Shown: positions 54,391 to 64,000 of the stretch, piece by piece
How positions within the stretch are numbered: the stretch's first letter is position 1
How the letters are laid out: each line of letters opens with the position of its first letter
Assembly (NCBI RefSeq): GCF_023573145.1
Contig: NZ_CP097636.1
Coordinates: forward strand, 124,001 to 188,000
Length of the DNA: 64,000 nucleotides
Source: Aquincola tertiaricarbonis
GTDB lineage: Bacteria > Pseudomonadota > Gammaproteobacteria > Burkholderiales > Burkholderiaceae_C
Direction: 5' to 3'
The notes under the pieces: model-generated
What the model was told of the DNA's origin: nothing
What the model saw: the letters and a program-made list of their open reading frames with translations, nothing else
Databases searched by the model: none
Program-made: the position numbers and the translations under genes

Positions 54391-57024
54391 ATGAAAAACA
54401 CCTTCCTCCTGTCGGCCTGCATGGCTGCGCTGCTCACGGCCTGTGGCGGCGGTGGCGGCACCAGCGCTGACAGCACCGCCAGCACCAGCGACGCGTCCGC
54501 CGCGCCCCTGGCCACCGGCGTCACCACGCTGGCGCTGGAGCCCGACACCCTGTCCGAAGCCGATGCGCAGCTGGTGGCCAAGCCTGCCTTCCACGTGGCC
54601 CCGGTGCTGCTGGACGCGCCCGACGACAGCGATGCGCAGGACCCCACCGCCTCGGCCCGCCGCGGCCCGCGTGTGCAGCAGGTGCCGGCCGGCCAGCAGG
54701 CGCTGGGCACCGCGCGGCTGACGGTGCAGGCTCTGGAAGGAGCGCGCCGCAGCCAGGCCTTGTCGGCACCCCGAGCTGCAGCCAACGACGGCACCCATGA
54801 CGGCACTGCGGCGCCCCTGGCCGGCAGCACCGCGGTCTCCACCTATTCGCCGGCGCAGATCCGCGCCGCCTACGGCCTGCCGGCGCTGCCCGCGGCTGGC
54901 GTCACCCCCACGGCCGCGCAGGCGGCGCAGCTGGGCGCGGGGCAGACGATCTACATCGTCAACGCGTACCACGATCCCAACATCGTGGCCGAGCTGGCGG
55001 CCTTCAAGCAGAAGTTCGGCCTGCCCGGCTGCACCACCAAGGCCATCTCGGTCACCGCCAGCCTGCCGCTGCCGCCACCGGCCGCCGCGGCCTGTGAGCT
55101 GTCGGTGGTGTACAGCACGGCGGCCGGCGGCATGACGACCACCGCGCCCGCCTACGACGCCGGCTGGGCCACCGAGATCGCGCTCGACGTGCAATGGGCG
55201 CATGCCACCGCACCGCTGGCGCGCATCGTGTTGATCGAGGCGCCCGATGCTTCGCTCAACAGCCTGCTGGCGGCGGTGCGCCTGGCCAATGCGATGGGCC
55301 CGGGCGTGGTGTCGATGAGCTTCGGCGCCAATGAAGGCAGCTACACCGCTTCGGTCGACTCGGCCTTCACCGGCACCGGCATGACCTACCTGGCCGCCAC
55401 CGGCGACTGGGGCGCTTCGGTGATGTGGCCGTCGGTCTCGCCCAAGGTGCTGGCGGTGGGCGGCACTTCGCTCACCTACACCGGCACCGGCGCCCGCCAG
55501 GAGGTGGTTTGGTCGGGCACCGGCGGCGGCATGAGCGCCTACACCGCGGTGCCCAGCTACCAGACGGCGGCCGTGCCGGGCCTGGGCAGCGTGGTACGCC
55601 GCAATGTGGCCGACGTGGCCTTCAATGCCAACCCTTCCACCGGTCAGTACGTGGCGGTGATGTCGCCAGGCAGCAGCACCGTCAACTGGATCAGCGCGGG
55701 CGGCACCAGCCTCTCGACGCCGCAGTGGGCGGGCGTGATCGCCGCGGCCAACGCGATGCGGCAGCAGGCCGGCAAGGGCGTGATCGGCGCGGCGCATGCC
55801 ACGCTGTATGGCCCGGTGGCCACGGTGGCGGGCACCTATGCCTCGGCCTTTGCCGACATCACCAGCGGCAGCCATGGCACCTGCACCGCCTGCTACGCCC
55901 GTGTGGGCTACGACCCGGCCACCGGCCTGGGCACGCCCAACGTGGCCTCGCTGCTGGGCACGCTGGCGGGCAGCAGCAGTACCGCGGCGGCGCCGGTGGT
56001 CACGCCGGCCACCATCACCGGCAAGGTGGGCACGCCGCTCAGCTTCACGGTGTCGGCCAGCGGCAGCAACGCGCTGGCCTATGGGCTGACCGGCCAACCC
56101 GGCGGCATGGTGGTCGCCGGCAGCACCGGCGCGGTGAGCTGGCCGACGCCGGTGGCCGGCACCTATGCCGTCACCGTGGTGGCCAAGGACAGTGTCACCG
56201 GCCTCAGCGGCCAGGGCGTGTACACCGTCAAGATCGAGGCGCCGCAGGCCCCGGTGGTGACCAGCACCACGGTCAATGGCCGCGTGGGCACCGCGCTGGC
56301 CTTCAACGTCTCGGCCACGGCCGCCAATGCGGTCACCTACTCGCTCAGCGGCGCGCCCGCAGGCATGGGCATCGGCGCCAGCACCGGCGCGGTGAGCTGG
56401 GCCACACCGGTGGCGGGCAGCTATGCGGTCACCGTCAATGCGAAGGACAACGTCACCGGCCTGATGGGCAAGGGCGTGGTCACGGTGGTCATCGCAGCGG
56501 CGCAGGCGCCGGTGGTGGCCAGCAGCACCGTCAGCGGCCGGCCGGGCGTGGCCCTGAGCTTTGCCGCCAGCGTGACCGCGCCCAACCCGGTGAGCTGGAG
56601 CCTGTCGGGCGCGCCGGCCGGCATGAGCATCGGCAGCACGGGCGTCATCGGCTGGGCCAGCCCGGTGGTGGGCAGCTATGCGGTGACGGTGATCGCCAGG
56701 GACAGCAAGACCGGCCTGACCGGCCGCGGCGTGGTGACGGTGAACATTGCGTCGACGGTGCCCAGCATCACCGCTGCCGCCATCAACGGCGTGGCGGGCA
56801 AGGCGGTCAGCGGCAGCATCGTCATCGGTGCGCCGGCGGGTCGTTCGCTGTCGGTGTCCATCTCGGGCGTGCCGATGGGCATGAGCTTCTCGGTCAGCGG
56901 CCTGACGCTCACGGCCAACTGGCCGAAGCCGGTGGCGGGCAGCTACAGCCTGAAGGTGGTGGTCGTCGATTCGACGGGGCAGAGCGCCACGGCCAACGTG
57001 CCGGTGATCATCGCCGCGAAGTGA
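54391..57024 (+). CDS. S53 (sedolisin) peptidase lipoprotein with four Ig-like repeats
   Basis: 877 residues from MKNTFLLSACMAALLTACGGGGG: a lipoprotein signal with lipobox LTAC and a Gly linker. A shortened prodomain-like region precedes the sedolisin domain (about 150-525). The catalytic residues are Glu262 and Asp266 (ATEIALDVQWAHA), oxyanion Asp339 (ATGDWGAS) and Ser440 (GGTSLSTPQW). The Ca site is FADITSG with GYDPATGLGTPN. The C-terminus (about 532-877) is four tandem ~86-residue Ig/cadherin-like repeats (VNGRVGTALAF, PAGM, TGAVSWATPVAGSYAVTV). An acid-type serine-carboxyl peptidase outside the cytoplasm, under cyclic di-GMP riboswitch control. Confidence 0.92.
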   Translation: MKNTFLLSACMAALLTACGGGGGTSADSTASTSDASAAPLATGVTTLALEPDTLSEADAQLVAKPAFHVAPVLLDAPDDSDAQDPTASARRGPRVQQVPAGQQALGTARLTVQALEGARRSQALSAPRAAANDGTHDGTAAPLAGSTAVSTYSPAQIRAAYGLPALPAAGVTPTAAQAAQLGAGQTIYIVNAYHDPNIVAELAAFKQKFGLPGCTTKAISVTASLPLPPPAAAACELSVVYSTAAGGMTTTAPAYDAGWATEIALDVQWAHATAPLARIVLIEAPDASLNSLLAAVRLANAMGPGVVSMSFGANEGSYTASVDSAFTGTGMTYLAATGDWGASVMWPSVSPKVLAVGGTSLTYTGTGARQEVVWSGTGGGMSAYTAVPSYQTAAVPGLGSVVRRNVADVAFNANPSTGQYVAVMSPGSSTVNWISAGGTSLSTPQWAGVIAAANAMRQQAGKGVIGAAHATLYGPVATVAGTYASAFADITSGSHGTCTACYARVGYDPATGLGTPNVASLLGTLAGSSSTAAAPVVTPATITGKVGTPLSFTVSASGSNALAYGLTGQPGGMVVAGSTGAVSWPTPVAGTYAVTVVAKDSVTGLSGQGVYTVKIEAPQAPVVTSTTVNGRVGTALAFNVSATAANAVTYSLSGAPAGMGIGASTGAVSWATPVAGSYAVTVNAKDNVTGLMGKGVVTVVIAAAQAPVVASSTVSGRPGVALSFAASVTAPNPVSWSLSGAPAGMSIGSTGVIGWASPVVGSYAVTVIARDSKTGLTGRGVVTVNIASTVPSITAAAINGVAGKAVSGSIVIGAPAGRSLSVSISGVPMGMSFSVSGLTLTANWPKPVAGSYSLKVVVVDSTGQSATANVPVIIAAK

Positions 57025-57030
57025 CGACGT

Positions 57031-57060
57031 GACAGCGGCCTGCGAGTGCAGGCCGCTGTC
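57031..57060. terminator. Strong hairpin after the S53 gene
   Basis: GACAGCGGCCTGC, loop GAGT, GCAGGCCGCTGTC: a perfect 13-bp stem, 6 bases after the peptidase stop and 6 bases before the 3' end of the opposite-strand tRNA gene. No T-run; the stem alone may stop or protect both transcripts. Confidence 0.7.
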
Positions 57061-57066
57061 GGCAGG

Positions 57067-57142
57067 TGGCGCGCCCGGCTGGGATCGAACCAGCGACCCT
57101 TGGCTTCGGAGGCCAATACTCTATCCACTGAGCTACGGGCGC
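57067..57142 (-). tRNA. tRNA-Arg (anticodon CCG)
   Basis: On the complement the cloverleaf is complete: acceptor GCGCCCG/CGGGCGC, D-arm GCTC...GAGT, anticodon arm TTGGC-CTCCGAA-GCCAA with anticodon CCG, T-arm GCTGG-TTCGATC-CCAGC, discriminator G and an encoded CCA end (57067-57069). It reads CGG arginine codons, which are common in this GC-rich genome. Confidence 0.96.
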
Positions 57143-57291
57143 AAAACGCGGATTGTAGCCTCGAGTTGACGCCGGCCTGCTCGGCGATGTCCGGGCAAGC
57201 CATGAAAGGCGCTGCACCAACGTGGCCCCTATACTCCGGGGGTTTTGCGTGCCCGGCACGCACTCGACCCGCTGCCGCTACCGAGGAATGC

Positions 57292-57870
57292 ATGAGCGAC
57301 GCACACAAGCCCGTCATCAACGACCCGCATGACATGCCGCACGAGGGCCCCATCAAGACGCCCAAGCAGTTGGTCGTGACGGTGGTGTTTTCATTCCTGA
57401 TTCCCATCTTCCTCATCGTGCTGCTGGCCACCTACGTGGCTGGCTTCAACAAGCCCGGTGCCGGCACCGAGCTGTTGGCCGAAGAGGCGGTGGCCCGCCG
57501 CATCCAGCCGGTGGGCACGGTCGAGATCAAGGACCTGGCCGATCCCGCCGCGATGAAGACCGGTGAACAGGTGTTCAACGCGCAGTGCGCGGCCTGCCAC
57601 ACCACCGGCGCCGCCGGCGCGCCCAAGCTGGGCGACAACGCCGCCTGGGCGGCGCGGGTGTCCACCGGCTATGACGCGCTGCTCAACTCGGCCCTGCATG
57701 GCAAGGGCAACATGGGTGCGCAGGGCGGTGGCGATTTCACCGACTTCGAGATCGGCCGCGCCGTGGTCTACATGGCCAACAAGAGCGGCGGCAGCCTCAA
57801 GGAGCCGGTGATGGCCCCGGCCGGCGCCGCTTCCGGTGCCGAAGCGCCGGCTTCCGCCGCTTCCAACTGA
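57292..57870 (+). CDS. Membrane-anchored cytochrome c (c5 type)
   Basis: 192 residues after GAGGAATGC. One membrane helix (LVVTVVFSFLIPIFLIVLLATYVAGF, about 30-54) anchors a periplasmic cytochrome domain: heme site CAACH (Cys99, Cys102, His103) and probable axial Met141 in KGNMGAQGG. An Ala/Pro/Ser-rich tail ends the protein. It is an electron carrier of c5 type, feeding terminal oxidases or reductases. The Tat-exported oxidoreductases of this window are possible donors (inference). Confidence 0.92.
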   Translation: MSDAHKPVINDPHDMPHEGPIKTPKQLVVTVVFSFLIPIFLIVLLATYVAGFNKPGAGTELLAEEAVARRIQPVGTVEIKDLADPAAMKTGEQVFNAQCAACHTTGAAGAPKLGDNAAWAARVSTGYDALLNSALHGKGNMGAQGGGDFTDFEIGRAVVYMANKSGGSLKEPVMAPAGAASGAEAPASAASN

Positions 57871-57904
57871 TCGTCGCGCCGCACCGCGGCGCACGCCCAT
57901 GCAC

Positions 57905-57930
57905 AAGGGCCGGTCGCGAGACCGGCCCTT
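57905..57930 (+). terminator. Terminator hairpin after the cytochrome gene
   Basis: AAGGGCCGGTC, loop GCGA, GACCGGCCCTT: a perfect 11-bp stem followed by CGTCGTT. It lies 34 bases after the cytochrome stop and 67 bases before the next gene. The T-run is weak but the stem is strong. Confidence 0.7.
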
Positions 57931-57997
57931 CGTCGTTCATGTCGGCGCAGGAACGGGGTTTGCCGAACCTGGGGCTCAACAGCCTACAGGAGCAGAC

Positions 57998-58519
57998 ATG
58001 GCCCACGAACACGAGACCTTGGCGCAGCAGCGCGAACACCTCTGGTCGCTGATCAAGGACATCCGCTTTGCGATGTTCACCACGACACATGGCAACGGCC
58101 ACCTGCACTCGCGGCCCATGACGACGCAGAACAAGTCCATCAACGAGGACAACACGCTGTGGTTCTTCATGTCGCGCAAGAGCGAACCGGTGGCCGACCT
58201 GCATCCGCAGGACGGCACCAGCGTCAACGTGGCCTATGCCGACACCGACAAGGACTCGTACGTCTCGGTGTCAGGCACGGCCCGTGTGGTGGAAGACCGC
58301 GCCCGCGCCGAGCAGCTGTGGAGCAAGATGGCCGAGGCCTGGTTCCCGGGCGGCCCGACGGATCCCGATCTGGCCCTGGTGCGCGTGGACATCGTGCATG
58401 CCGACTACTGGGACGTGAAGGAGAACAAGCTGACCCAGCTGTTCAAGATGGCCAAGGCCGCCGTCACCGGTAACCCGCCCACCGGCATGGGCGAACACGG
58501 CAGCGTGCGCATGGGCTGA
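57998..58519 (+). CDS. General-stress pyridoxamine 5'-phosphate oxidase-like protein
   Basis: 173 residues after ACAGGAGCAGAC. The split-barrel flavin-binding fold is seen in IRFAMFTTTHGNGHLHSRPMTTQNKSINEDNTLWFFMSRKSE and NVAYADTDKDSYVSVSGTARVVED. This is the pattern of the general stress protein 26 group. These bind FMN or F420-like cofactors; the reaction is unknown. It has its own ribosome site after the terminator hairpin, so it is likely a separate transcript. Confidence 0.9.
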   Translation: MAHEHETLAQQREHLWSLIKDIRFAMFTTTHGNGHLHSRPMTTQNKSINEDNTLWFFMSRKSEPVADLHPQDGTSVNVAYADTDKDSYVSVSGTARVVEDRARAEQLWSKMAEAWFPGGPTDPDLALVRVDIVHADYWDVKENKLTQLFKMAKAAVTGNPPTGMGEHGSVRMG

Positions 58520-58605
58520 TGGGTCGCCCGGGCCGCCCGGCCACGGCCGGCGGCTGGGCCACCGGCACGGTGCTCGCTTAGCATCCCGCCTTCAGGGGGC
58601 GGGCC

Positions 58606-59739
58606 GTGAGCACCGAGACAGCATTCCGAGAACTGGGCTTGCAGCCCGGAGCCAGCGAGGCGGAGATCAAGGCCGCCTGGCGCCGGCTCGTCTCGCGCTG
58701 GCATCCCGACCGCAACGCCAGCCAGGCGGCCGTGGAGAAGATGCAGCGCATCAACCAGGCTTTCGAGCTGCTGCAGGCGGCCGCCGCGGGGGCAGAAGAG
58801 CCTGCCGCCCCGGCGCAGCCCGCATCTCCCCCAGCGCCGCCGGCCCCGCCCCCCGCGCCCAGCCGCACGGCCACCCCGCTCAGCCGGCGCATCAAGCTCA
58901 CGCTGGAAGAGGCGGCGCTGGGCTGCGTGCGCGTGCTGCGCGGCCAGCTGGCGCAGGCTTGTGAGGCCTGTGGCGGCCAGGGCCTGCGCTTTCCGGGCAG
59001 TGCCTGCGCCACCTGCGACGGCGAAGGCGAGGTGCGCGAGCGCGCCTGGTATGGCTGGATGGCCACGCGGGTGACCTGCCCCGACTGCAGTGGCGACGGC
59101 CGCGCACGGCTGGCCTGCAGCCCCTGCGGCAGCACCGGCAAGCTGCCGCCTCGCAAGTACGAGTTGAAGGTGCGCATCCCCGCCGGGGTGCGTGACGGCG
59201 ACCTGCTGGGCGTGCCGCCCACCCGCGGCGGCGCCGGCCCTGAAGGCGGGCTGGACCTGCAGATCGAGCTGCAGCCGCATCCGCTGTTCACGCTGGAAGC
59301 CGACGGCACGCTGCGCTGCACGATGCCGGTAGACGGCTTCCGCTGGCTGGGCAGCCGCCGGGTGGAGGTGCCCACGCTGGCAGGCAGCCAGCCGCTGGCG
59401 CTGCGCCATGGCGAGTGCGTGTATCGCCTGCCCGGCCAGGGCTTCCCGGCCACGCGCCGTGGTGCGCGTGCCGACCTGGTGGTCACGGTGCAGCCGGTCT
59501 TTCCGCAGCCCTGGACCAGTGACCAGCAAATCCTGCTCGATCGACTGATCGCCACCACCACGGCCGCACCCACCGGCCCGCTGGCCGATTGGCAGCGGCA
59601 GATGCAGCGGCATGCCGCAGGACGGGGGCCCGCTGCCGACGAAGGCGAAGCCGGGCGGCCGTCCGACACGAACGCTGCGCCCGACCACCCGGCGCCGCCG
59701 CGTCCACGCACGCGGCGCCCGCGCAAGGCCACGGCCTGA
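58606..59739 (+). CDS. DnaJ-type co-chaperone with four Cys-x-x-Cys motifs
   Basis: 377 residues from GTG after AGGGGGCGGGCC. J domain 4-62 with HPD at 33-35. A Pro-rich linker (PAAPAQPASPPAPPAPPPAPS) replaces the usual Gly/Phe region. Four zinc-binding motifs follow: CEACGGQG, CATCDGEG, CPDCSGDG and CSPCGSTG, the last being slightly altered. The C-terminal peptide-binding domain includes YELKVRIPAGVRDGDLLGVP. The tail is Pro/Arg-rich. It stimulates Hsp70; possible partners are the chromosomal DnaK or the YegD-like protein of this window. Confidence 0.9.
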   Translation: MSTETAFRELGLQPGASEAEIKAAWRRLVSRWHPDRNASQAAVEKMQRINQAFELLQAAAAGAEEPAAPAQPASPPAPPAPPPAPSRTATPLSRRIKLTLEEAALGCVRVLRGQLAQACEACGGQGLRFPGSACATCDGEGEVRERAWYGWMATRVTCPDCSGDGRARLACSPCGSTGKLPPRKYELKVRIPAGVRDGDLLGVPPTRGGAGPEGGLDLQIELQPHPLFTLEADGTLRCTMPVDGFRWLGSRRVEVPTLAGSQPLALRHGECVYRLPGQGFPATRRGARADLVVTVQPVFPQPWTSDQQILLDRLIATTTAAPTGPLADWQRQMQRHAAGRGPAADEGEAGRPSDTNAAPDHPAPPRPRTRRPRKATA

Positions 59740-59769
59740 GGCAGGCCAGCGCTCGGCAGCGGAAACGAA

Positions 59770-59799
59770 ACAGCCCGCGGCCGAAGGCGCACGGGCTGT
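59770..59799. terminator. Hairpin between convergent dnaJ-like and ssb genes
   Basis: ACAGCCCG (59770-59777), 14-base loop, CGGGCTGT (59792-59799). An 8-bp perfect stem between two convergent genes, preceded by GAAACGAAA. Likely a shared terminator; weaker than the one at 41751. Confidence 0.6.
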
Positions 59800-59838
59800 C
59801 AAGGAGGGTGCCTCGGGCCCAGGCCGAGGCGCAAGGCG

Positions 59839-60390
59839 TCAGAACGGAATGTCGTCGTCCATGTCGTCGAAGCCGGTGTTCGACTTCGGCGCGGGGGCCG
59901 GGCGCGGGGCGGGTGCGGCCGAGCGGGCCGGGCGCTCGCGCGGCTCGTCGCCGTAACCACCGCCACCGCCGCCACCACCACCGGCAGCGCCGCGGCTGCG
60001 GTAGCCGCCACCGCTGCTGCTGCCACCGCCGTCTTCTTCGCCGCCGCCCATGCCTTCACGGCCACCCAGCAGTTGCATCTGCTCGGCCACGATCTCGGTG
60101 GTGTAGTTGTCGCGGCCTTCCTTGTCCTGCCACTTGCGGGTCTTCAGGCGGCCTTCCACGTACACCGGGCGGCCCTTGCGCAGGTACTCGCCGGCGATTT
60201 CAGCCAGGCGGTCACGGAACACCACGCGGTGCCACTCGGTTTCTTCCTGGAATTCGTTGGAATCACGGGCCTTCCAGCGGCGGGTGGTGGCCACGGTGAT
60301 GTTGCAGATCGAGCCGCCGTCGGGGAACGAACGCATCTCGGGGTCGCGCCCGAGGTTGCCGATGATGATGACTTTGTTGACGGAGGCCAT
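59839..60390 (-). CDS. ssb: Single-stranded DNA-binding protein
   Basis: 183 residues. The OB-fold (1-108) starts [20 protein letters not shown] and has the conserved [21 protein letters not shown] and [16 protein letters not shown] long Gly/Ser/Arg-rich disordered linker with a run of Gly leads to the acidic tip DDDIPF, which docks partner proteins such as RecQ, PriA and exonuclease I. The recQ gene lies 1.5 kb away, though on the other strand. Confidence 0.97.
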   Translation of the reverse strand: MASVNKVIIIGNLGRDPEMRSFPDGGSICNITVATTRRWKARDSNEFQEETEWHRVVFRDRLAEIAGEYLRKGRPVYVEGRLKTRKWQDKEGRDNYTTEIVAEQMQLLGGREGMGGGEEDGGGSSSGGGYRSRGAAGGGGGGGGGYGDEPRERPARSAAPAPRPAPAPKSNTGFDDMDDDIPF

Positions 60391-60532
60391 GGTCGCTCCT
60401 GTGCGTCGGGGTCTTGGGGAAAAAAGGGGGTTCGGACGCGGCGCGGGGGCCGGCCGGGAGCGCTCGATTGTGCCGCATGGGGGTGCGCAGGCAGCGCCGG
60501 GGGCAGGCGCGGGTACTGCTAAGGTGACGCGT

Positions 60533-61891
60533 ATGCACGATGACGACACCCCCGATTTCTGGCGCAACCTGCGGCGCGAGGTGCGCGCCGGGCGGGCCTG
60601 GATCGACCGCGCCATCGTGCTGGCCGCTGCCGTGGCCACCGGCGCCTCGGTGGTGGGCGTCACCCTGCTGTGCGAAGCCGCCAGCCACTTGCATGAGCGC
60701 ATGCGCACGTCGGGCCCGCTGGGGCCGTGGTTGATGCTGCTGTGGACGCCGGTGCTCACCGCCATCCTGGTGTGGCTGACGCGCCGCTTCGCGCCCGGTG
60801 CCGCCGGCTCGGGCATCCCGCAGGTGATGGTGGCGCTGGACGACAGCCTGGCGCCCGAGCGCCGCCGGGCGCTGGTGTCGTTGCCGCTGGCCATCCAGAA
60901 GGCGGCCTTGCTGGGTGGCACGATGCTGGCCGGCCTGTCGGCCGGCCGCGAGGGGCCGACGGTGCAGATCGGCGCCGGCGTGATGCTGTCGGTGCGGCGC
61001 TGGCTGTCCCCGGCCGCGCGCATCGACGGCCACGACCTGATGGTGGCCGGGGCGGCGGCCGGCATCGCGGCGGCCTTCAACACGCCGCTGGGCGGCGTGA
61101 TGTTCGCGCTGGAAAAGCTCTCGCGCCGCCACCATGCGGCGCAAAGCGCGCTGGTCATCATCTCCATCGTGCTGTCGGGCCTGGTGGCGGTGTCGGTGTT
61201 CGGCAACCTCACCTACTTCGGCCAGCTGCGGGTGCAGAGCCTGTCGCTGCAGCTGCTGGTGCCGGGCCTGGTGGTGGCGGTGGTGGCCGGCTTGCTGGGC
61301 GGCCTGTTCTCGCAGTTGCTGGTCAGCTCGCTGGCGCCAGGGCCGGGCCGCCTCAAGCGCTGGCGGCAGCAGTACCCGGTGCGCTTCGGCGCCGCCTGCG
61401 CGCTGGGCGTGGCCGTCATCGGCCTGGTGTGCCAGGGCAGCACCTCGGGCGCCGGCTATGCGCCCACGCGGGCGATGCTGGAGGGCCAGGCCGACGTGCC
61501 GGCGCTGTACACCTTGCTCAAGTTCATGGCCACCTGGCTGTCGTCGTGGACGGGTGTGCCGGCCGGTGTGTTCGCGCCCTCGCTGGCGGTGGGCGCCGGC
61601 ATCGGCCGCGACGTGGCCTGGCTTTTCGGGCTGGCGCCCGAGCACGCCATTCCATTGATCGCGCTGGGCATGGTGGGTTTTCTGGCGGCGGCCACGCAGG
61701 GCCCGCTGACCGCCTTCATCCTGGTGATGGAGATGGTGTCGGGCCATGCGATGGTGCTGAGTCTGATGCTCACGGCCTTCGTCTCCAGCGGCATCTCGCG
61801 GCTGATCTGCGGGCCGATGTACGCCGAGCTGGCCCGGCTGCTGATGCCCGGCCGCCAGCCGCCGCAGGCCCCGCCGGAGCCCGTTCGTTAA
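60533..61891 (+). CDS. ClC-family chloride channel/antiporter
   Basis: 452 residues, about ten to twelve membrane helices. All three selectivity motifs are present: [14 protein letters not shown] (with the gating Glu) and [14 protein letters not shown]. The N-terminal 20 residues are charged and cytoplasmic. There is no CBS domain, as in bacterial ClcA. It exchanges chloride for protons or fluoride-type ions in the inner membrane; the gating Glu suggests H+/Cl- exchange. It is 14 bases before recQ. Confidence 0.93.
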   Translation: MHDDDTPDFWRNLRREVRAGRAWIDRAIVLAAAVATGASVVGVTLLCEAASHLHERMRTSGPLGPWLMLLWTPVLTAILVWLTRRFAPGAAGSGIPQVMVALDDSLAPERRRALVSLPLAIQKAALLGGTMLAGLSAGREGPTVQIGAGVMLSVRRWLSPAARIDGHDLMVAGAAAGIAAAFNTPLGGVMFALEKLSRRHHAAQSALVIISIVLSGLVAVSVFGNLTYFGQLRVQSLSLQLLVPGLVVAVVAGLLGGLFSQLLVSSLAPGPGRLKRWRQQYPVRFGAACALGVAVIGLVCQGSTSGAGYAPTRAMLEGQADVPALYTLLKFMATWLSSWTGVPAGVFAPSLAVGAGIGRDVAWLFGLAPEHAIPLIALGMVGFLAAATQGPLTAFILVMEMVSGHAMVLSLMLTAFVSSGISRLICGPMYAELARLLMPGRQPPQAPPEPVR

Positions 61892-61905
61892 GATGACGGG
61901 CTCCC

Positions 61906-63783
<1,878 letters not shown>

Positions 63784-63801
63784 GCGGCGCGCGCCCGCGC
63801 T

Positions 63802-64000
63802 TCAACGCGCGGCCACCCGGTCGCCCGCCCCGCTGGGCGGCAGCCACAGTTCGATGACACGCTGGCTGCCGTTGCGCAGGCTGGCGGGCAGCTCGCGCAC
63901 CCACACCTCGCCGCCACGGCCGGGCACCCATTGCTGGCGCACCTGTTGCGCCAGCAGCTGGGCGCAAGGCAGGTCGGCACGCTGGTGCACCACCAGCGTG
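63802..64000 (-). CDS. C-terminal part of an unrecognised protein (cut by window end)
   Basis: The frame is open to the right edge; about 65 residues are visible. They include VHQRADLPCAQLLAQQVRQQWVPGR, one hydrophobic stretch (SQRVIELWLPPSG) and a basic end. I recognise no family. The stop lies 18 bases from the convergent recQ stop. Confidence 0.45.
   Translation of the reverse strand, partial: TLVVHQRADLPCAQLLAQQVRQQWVPGRGGEVWVRELPASLRNGSQRVIELWLPPSGAGDRVAAR

Noticed and set aside
56000..57000. Repeated DNA that could be mistaken for a repeat array or CRISPR
   Set aside because: The repeats are about 258 bases, in frame and encode Ig-like domains; there is no short regular repeat/spacer pattern and no cas gene.

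Overview
The DNA is very GC-rich (third codon positions are almost all G or C). Its gene content fits a betaproteobacterium of the order Burkholderiales, of the Rubrivivax/Leptothrix/Roseateles/Aquincola kind (inference from protein resemblance; no ribosomal RNA gene lies in the window). Coding is dense, with many 4-base ATGA overlaps. I see no phage, insertion sequence, CRISPR array or replication origin. One tRNA gene (Arg, CCG anticodon) and one clear riboswitch (cyclic di-GMP class I) are present.

Layout. 1-4.3 kb: the end of an EamA transporter, a degenerate receiver-like protein, glutathione peroxidase, an aromatic aminotransferase, a LysR regulator and two tiny basic proteins. 4.4-13.4 kb: a long oligopeptide-type ABC operon (two permeases, a CYTH-domain protein, two ATPases, binding protein) running into an amidase, a TPR protein and a DUF1992 protein. 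13.4-16.6 kb: a GST, a small membrane protein and a Tat-exported multicopper oxidase in a visibly less GC-rich patch. 16.6-20.3 kb: a LysR regulator divergent from a two-subunit periplasmic molybdenum hydroxylase. 20.3-24.9 kb: an EAL phosphodiesterase sharing an operon with a solitary solute-binding protein, then an MliC-like lipoprotein. 24.9-32.5 kb: XdhC divergent from a form II CO-dehydrogenase-like set (coxS, coxL, coxM, coxD-like, coxE-like, coxG-like). 32.5-36.6 kb: Wzi-like outer-membrane protein, PPK2 and a CYTH-CHAD protein. 36.6-41.7 kb: quinone-oxidoreductase-like enzyme with LysR, a UDP-HexNAc dehydrogenase/epimerase pair and a PEP-CTERM protein. 41.8-49.4 kb: two UPF0149 paralogues, a phosphoesterase, an ArgP/ArgO pair, a YegD-like Hsp70 and a PhoX-like protein. 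49.4-53 kb: a NitT/TauT-type ABC transporter and an SDR. 53-57 kb: RlpA, then a riboswitch-controlled S53 peptidase lipoprotein with four Ig-like repeats. 57-64 kb: tRNA-Arg, cytochrome c5, a pyridoxamine-oxidase-like protein, a DnaJ-like protein, SSB, a ClC channel, RecQ and a cut gene.

Functional threads. Two unrelated molybdenum hydroxylases and one XdhC cofactor chaperone share 15 kb. Cyclic di-GMP appears twice: as a signal destroyed by a membrane EAL protein whose operon partner is a periplasmic binding protein, and as the ligand of a riboswitch ahead of a secreted peptidase. Two CYTH proteins occur, one translationally coupled to a peptide transporter and one fused to CHAD beside polyphosphate kinase 2. 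Surface-sugar functions (UDP-HexNAcA synthesis, Wzi-like protein, PEP-CTERM protein) suggest an exopolysaccharide-making cell. The most promising unexplained arrangements are the riboswitch/S53 unit, the binding-protein/EAL operon and the CYTH protein inside the ABC operon.
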